5,444 nt of DNA from positions 1-5,444 of the forward strand of contig JBFMAZ010000099.1 of assembly GCA_040755415.1 (NCBI GenBank), in the 5' to 3' direction. This DNA is from QYQD01 sp040755415. Its GTDB lineage: Bacteria > Desulfobacterota > QYQD01. Shown here one piece after another: positions 5,261 to 5,444 of the stretch (within the stretch, counting starts at the first letter, position 1; each line of letters opens with the position of its first letter). The position numbers and the translations under genes are program-made. The notes under the pieces were generated by a model. The model was not told the origin of the DNA. It made no database searches and saw only the letters and a program-made list of their open reading frames with translations.

Positions 5261-5356
5261 GACTCCGGCAGATAATTCCTCCCGGCAATACAAGCAGCAT
5301 CGGCTAATTTCCATGAGTGACTAGTGTAGTGCGCTATAAGTTCCGTTACTTTAATT

Positions 5357-5424
5357 GTCATTCCGGGCTTGACCCGGAATCTAGTCTTTTTGTCTTTCTG
5401 GATTCCTGCTTTCGCAGGAATGAC
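5357..5424. repeat. Double-hairpin dispersed-type repeat (GTCATTCC ... GGAATGAC)
   Basis: Two perfect 8-bp hairpins lie side by side: ATTCCGGG-CTTGA-CCCGGAAT (5360-5380) and ATTCCTGC-TTTC-GCAGGAAT (5402-5421). The ends are themselves an inverted pair, GTCATTCC (5357-5364) with GGAATGAC (5417-5424), and GGAATC (5376-5381) pairs with GATTCC (5401-5406), so alternative folds exist. Words such as GTCATTCCGGGCTTGACCCG and GATTCCTGCTTTCGCAGGAA are familiar to me from small intergenic repeats present in many copies in diverse proteobacterial genomes. TTTTT at 5426-5430 follows the second hairpin, so the element may also end transcription from the genes on its left. Confidence 0.75.
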
Positions 5425-5430
5425 GGTTTT
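5402..5430 (+). terminator. Possible intrinsic terminator formed by the repeat's second hairpin
   Basis: The 8-bp stem ATTCCTGC/GCAGGAAT with a TTTC loop is followed after four bases by TTTTT at 5426-5430. The stem is only half G+C and the T-run is slightly displaced, so termination would be moderate at best. It is the only hairpin-plus-T-run I find downstream of the FlhB-like gene. Confidence 0.3.
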
Positions 5431-5444
5431 TGTTACCAGAATAC

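Noticed and set aside
5088..5314. Two minus-strand frames opposite the end of the FlhB-like gene
   Set aside because: They overlap a well-supported plus-strand domain, overlap each other, and show no motif or ribosome binding site of note.

Overview
The window is a bacterial chromosomal stretch with every supportable gene on the + strand. Gene content (a YkgJ-type cysteine-cluster protein, a uridine-phosphorylase-like enzyme, a DUF362 protein, CutA, an SLT transglycosylase and a short FlhB-like protein), moderate base composition and several intergenic palindromic repeats suggest a Gram-negative, flagellated bacterium. A Desulfobacterota/deltaproteobacterial-type genome would fit, but this is inferred from gene mix and repeat style; no marker gene here settles it.

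Layout. 1-136: AT-rich leader with a perfect 8-bp inverted repeat and a tentative promoter. 137-898: YkgJ-family CxxxxCC protein. 919-1376: one unrecognised small gene (972-1256) inside a chain of short overlapping reading frames. The preceding 19-codon frame (919-978) reads like its lost N-terminus, so a frameshift is possible. 1422-2366: nucleoside phosphorylase with uridine-phosphorylase signatures. 2397-3212: DUF362 protein. 3213-3375: no gene seen. 3376-3564 and 3561-3884: a two-helix membrane peptide overlapping cutA by four bases. 3921-4640: SLT-domain lytic transglycosylase without a signal peptide. 4641-4945: about 300 bases without a gene, filled by a large imperfect palindrome and a second element resembling dispersed repeats. 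4946-5245: FlhB C-terminal-domain-only protein. 5246-5444: a short palindrome over the stop codon, then a double-hairpin dispersed-type repeat near the right edge.

How the genes relate. Most are single housekeeping or accessory functions that happen to lie in the same direction: metal handling (YkgJ-like, CutA), nucleoside salvage, and an uncharacterised DUF362 protein. The only pair with a plausible shared theme is the transglycosylase and the FlhB-like protein, both of which can belong to flagellar assembly, though two repeat elements separate them. I see no convincing new multi-gene system. The points most worth checking are the suspected frameshift near 950, the three repeat elements flanking the flhB-like gene, and the membrane peptide coupled to cutA.
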